Assembly (NCBI GenBank): GCA_905479505.1
Contig: CAJQMS010000033.1
Location: 1-17,943 of the forward strand
Direction: 5' to 3'
Source of the DNA: an uncultured Burkholderiales Genera incertae sedis bacterium
Lineage (GTDB): Bacteria > Pseudomonadota > Gammaproteobacteria > Burkholderiales > Eutrophovitaceae
Length of the DNA: 17,943 nt
Below are positions 15,665 through 17,943 of this stretch, piece by piece. How positions within the stretch are numbered: the stretch's first letter is position 1; every line of letters begins with the position of its first letter. The translations under genes and the position numbers were made by a program. The notes below the pieces were generated by a model, which was not told the origin of the DNA, made no database searches, and saw only the letters and a program-made list of their open reading frames with translations.

Positions 15665-15806
15665 GTCCTATGTCTACTCTTTGATGCATCATCATACCAA
15701 CCGAAAAGAGCAGAAGCTTAATTTGGGGGAGTACGAGTAGTCAGAGGATATCGTAGATCGTACGAGCGATTTGCTCTGCTTACACAATTAATTAATAGGA
15801 GATAAT
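15665..15806 (+). promoter_or_regulatory. Long 5' leader of the porin mRNA
   Basis: About 140 nt separate the predicted transcription start from the porin ATG. The leader has a possible long-range pairing of AGCAGA (in GAGCAGAAGC near 15710) with TCTGCT (near 15775), a repeated GTACGAG, and ends with a strong ribosome binding site AGGAG (15797-15801) 5 nt before the ATG. Long porin leaders are often targets of small RNAs, but no specific pairing can be shown here. I do not recognise a riboswitch. Confidence 0.4.
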
Positions 15807-16949
15807 ATGAAAAAAGCACTTATAGCTGCAGCAGTTGCAGGCGCCTTTGCGGCACCTTCTGCAATGGCAGCGGAATTATCTACCAACATTTACTGGTCCA
15901 CAGCGATCGGTGTTGGTGAGACAACAACAACAACAGCTGCTGGAATTGACTCTACAGCAAACAACGACAACGTCCTTGATGGTGGTGGTAACCGTCTCAT
16001 GTTCACGTGGACAGATACACTGGACAACGGAATCGGCGTTTCTGCTTATTTGTCATTCGGTAACCTAGACACAGCGAATGCTGGTGGCGTGAGCTCACGT
16101 AACTCAAACATCGGTTTCTCAGGTGATTTCGGTACGGTTCAGATAGGTGCGAACGAGCACTTTACAGAAACAGACCTCATTTTTGATCCATCTTACGGCG
16201 ACTTTGGAATGGGCGACGCGTTGTCACACATTACAGTCGGTCAAACTGGCTTCAACTTCACACGACGTGACGGTGAGTCAATCTGGTGGACCAGTAACAA
16301 CATGAATGGCTTCCAAGCACGTGCAGTTTACATTATGGGACCACAGGCATTATCTACTGCTGCGGTTGATCCAAGTGGCACACAGATGGGTATCACTTAT
16401 TCAGCTGGTCCTATGATGATTGGTCTTAGCCAGGCAGCTTATGAAGATTACGCAGCTAGCGGATCTCAGACAGCAACTACCGGCGTCGTTGGTGCTACAA
16501 ACGGTGATACCGTAGCTGCTCCTGGTGTTGCAGGTTCTGAAACCAAGATGACAACAATCCGTGGTTCATACGACATGGGCGTGGCTATGGTCAAGGTCGC
16601 ACGTTGGACTATCGAGCAAAGTGGCTTCGCTACCATAGGTGCTACTGCTAACGCTAGTGGTATTGAAGTTGAAGGTAGTTCAATCTACGTCGGCATGCCA
16701 GTCGGTGGTGGTTTATTATGGGCTCAGTCATCAAGCTTAGGTGATCAAGACCAGACAATTGCCAATGTAACATCTGCACTTGACCAGTCTGGTAAGTCAA
16801 GCTATGACGTTGGTTTCCATATGCCAATGAATGCAAACGTAACCATGTTCGTGCGTTACGGTGAGAGTGAGACTGACTTAAACTTTGATGCTACTGCCGG
16901 TTCAACCGAGCAAGAGCTTCTTATGTTTGGTTGGCAGTTAATTTACTAA
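15807..16949 (+). CDS. Outer-membrane porin (Gram-negative general porin type)
   Basis: This 380-residue secreted protein has a classic signal peptide MKKALIAAAVAGAFAAPSAMA (cleavage near 21-22). It is followed by alternating, glycine- and aromatic-rich beta-strands (GNRLMFTWTDTLDNGIGVSAYLSF, SRNSNIGFSGDFGTVQIGANEH, RGSYDMGVAMVKVARW, YVGMPVGGGLLWAQSS, NVTMFVRYGESETD) and a terminal strand ending LLMFGWQLIY. That pattern fits a 16-strand trimeric diffusion porin; the terminal residue is Tyr rather than the usual Phe. Loops carry Thr/Ala-rich inserts, including a run of five ACA codons (T39-43). Seven of eight Arg codons are CGT, and the ribosome binding site is strong, both signs of high expression. 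Solute specificity cannot be read from sequence. Confidence 0.9.
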   Translation: MKKALIAAAVAGAFAAPSAMAAELSTNIYWSTAIGVGETTTTTAAGIDSTANNDNVLDGGGNRLMFTWTDTLDNGIGVSAYLSFGNLDTANAGGVSSRNSNIGFSGDFGTVQIGANEHFTETDLIFDPSYGDFGMGDALSHITVGQTGFNFTRRDGESIWWTSNNMNGFQARAVYIMGPQALSTAAVDPSGTQMGITYSAGPMMIGLSQAAYEDYAASGSQTATTGVVGATNGDTVAAPGVAGSETKMTTIRGSYDMGVAMVKVARWTIEQSGFATIGATANASGIEVEGSSIYVGMPVGGGLLWAQSSSLGDQDQTIANVTSALDQSGKSSYDVGFHMPMNANVTMFVRYGESETDLNFDATAGSTEQELLMFGWQLIY

Positions 16950-16977
16950 TCAGTAACATCGGTTAGTACATAACGTG

Positions 16978-17007
16978 AAAAAGGGGACAATTCGTCCCCT
17001 TTTTTTA
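16978..17007. terminator. Strong bidirectional rho-independent terminator
   Basis: The stem GGGGAC/GTCCCC (16983-16988 and 16994-16999) with a 5-nt loop is flanked by five A and seven T. It can stop the porin transcript on the plus strand and, with a five-T tract on the other strand, the convergent valS transcript. Confidence 0.93.
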
Positions 17008-17048
17008 TTTTAAATATTTTGTGATTCCGGTTATTTATCGGCGAGAAG

Positions 17049-17943
17049 CTAAAGCTTTTTTAATTGTCCTTTCAGCACAAGTAGCTGCTCCAAGTTGTTT
17101 GCTAATAGCTGCCTTACTTTTTCTACCACTTGCTCGGGCGCCTTTTGTACAAAGTTATCGTTCTTGAGCTTAGCCTGATCTCGCTCAATCTCACTCGAGA
17201 TTCGCGTAATTTCATTCTTGATTTTTTTCCGTTCTTGTTCTGGATCAATTTCAATGTGTAACATCAAGCTATAACCATCAACATTCGTCGTTGGCCCAAT
17301 TCCTTTTGACACTTGTTCCTCAGAGATAATGACTTCGCTAGATTTCGATAGCGTTCTGATGATTTCCTGCCATTTTGTTAGGAAATCAACATCCCCAGCC
17401 ATGAGGAGCGGCAAACGTTCTGATGGCCCAATGCCAACTTCGGCTTTGAGAGTACGGCACGCCGTGACGATATTCTTAACAATCTTTAATTCTTCATCCG
17501 CCTGATTATCAATCGATTTGGAATTAGATTTTGGGTAGGCACTGACCATCACGCTGTTCCCGGGTAGCCCCGCCACCGGCGCAACTTTTTGCCACAATTC
17601 TTCAGTAATAAACGGGATGATCGGATGTGCCATTCGAAGTGCTTTTTCCAAAGTTCGTATGAGCGTACGACGCGTTGCCCGTCGTTGGCCCTCGTTACCC
17701 ATTTGTATCTGTACTTTGGCGATTTCAAGGTACCAGTCGCAGAATTCGTCCCATACAAATTGATAAATCGCGCTGGCTACGGAGTCTAATCGATAGTCAC
17801 TGAACCCTTGGTGCACTTTGGCGATAGTTCGCTCAAATTCGTTGGAAATCCACCGGTCTGCTGCAGAGAAATCGAGATATTGCCCAGACGCACAAACTTC
17901 TGGACCGTGTGATTCTAAACCGCAGTCTTCGCCCTCGGTGTTC
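17049..17943 (-). CDS. valS: Valyl-tRNA synthetase, C-terminal part (cut by window edge)
   Basis: ValS charges tRNA-Val with valine. The minus-strand frame is open to the right edge and encodes the last ~297 residues: NTEGEDCGLES at the edge, ADRWISNEFERT, then the anticodon-binding domain (FVWDEFCDWYLEIAKV, RMAHPIIPFITEELWQKV) and the C-terminal coiled-coil arm (about the last 65 residues, MLHIEIDPEQERKKIKNEI to LVLKGQLKKL) that contacts tRNA-Val. The catalytic core (HIGH and KMSKS) lies outside. An internal GTG at 17816 is not the start, since family sequence continues upstream of it. The gene converges on the porin and shares its terminator. Identity is secure from the domain pattern and the match of the edge segment to E. 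coli ValS (NTEGQDCG...ADRWI). Confidence 0.96.
   Translation of the reverse strand, partial: NTEGEDCGLESHGPEVCASGQYLDFSAADRWISNEFERTIAKVHQGFSDYRLDSVASAIYQFVWDEFCDWYLEIAKVQIQMGNEGQRRATRRTLIRTLEKALRMAHPIIPFITEELWQKVAPVAGLPGNSVMVSAYPKSNSKSIDNQADEELKIVKNIVTACRTLKAEVGIGPSERLPLLMAGDVDFLTKWQEIIRTLSKSSEVIISEEQVSKGIGPTTNVDGYSLMLHIEIDPEQERKKIKNEITRISSEIERDQAKLKNDNFVQKAPEQVVEKVRQLLANNLEQLLVLKGQLKKL

Noticed and set aside
15684..15740. An 18-residue ORF in the porin leader beginning Met-His-His-His
   Set aside because: It has no ribosome binding site, no recognisable regulatory codon run beyond three His codons, and no reason for histidine control of a porin.

Overview
This is an ordinary, densely coded stretch of a Gram-negative proteobacterial chromosome, slightly AT-rich by eye. 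Gene content (MiaB, YbeY, Lnt, MltA lipoprotein, an outer-membrane porin, a UbiH-type quinone hydroxylase, a DsbC-like protein) and split trp organisation point to a gamma- or betaproteobacterium. From memory, the order mltA-apaG-rpe-gph-trpE-trpG-trpD-trpC and the pairing of a ubiquinone hydroxylase with a DsbC-like gene recall betaproteobacteria, while rpe-gph-trpE and trpGDC also occur in Pseudomonas relatives. I cannot place it more precisely.

Layout. (1) 1-4950, minus strand: miaB > phoH/ybeZ > ybeY > corC/ybeX > lnt, a conserved cluster for tRNA modification, RNA/ribosome maturation, ion/membrane homeostasis and lipoprotein acylation; lnt runs off the left edge. (2) 5180-6060: a lone FkbM-family methyltransferase on the plus strand and a CAU-anticodon tRNA on the minus strand. 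(3) 6164-8067, plus: a flavin hydroxylase of the UbiH/UbiF/VisC type followed after a few bases by a periplasmic DsbC-like disulfide isomerase. (4) 8091-9939: mltA and apaG on the minus strand, with an unlisted 30-codon plus-strand ORF between them that could encode a single-span membrane peptide. (5) 10060-15508, plus: rpe, gph, then the tryptophan genes trpE, trpG, trpD and trpC, covering chorismate to indole-3-glycerol phosphate; trpF, trpB and trpA are not here. (6) 15509-16949: a promoter, a leader of about 140 nt and a highly expressed-looking porin, closed by a strong terminator shared with the convergent valS, whose C-terminal part enters from the right edge.

I found no mobile element, CRISPR array, toxin-antitoxin or defence locus, and nothing that amounts to a new multi-gene system. 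The items most worth checking are the 30-aa membrane ORF, a glycine at a normally asparagine active-site position of TrpD, non-consensus residues in the YbeY metal-site signature, and the palindrome overlapping the -35 of the porin promoter.
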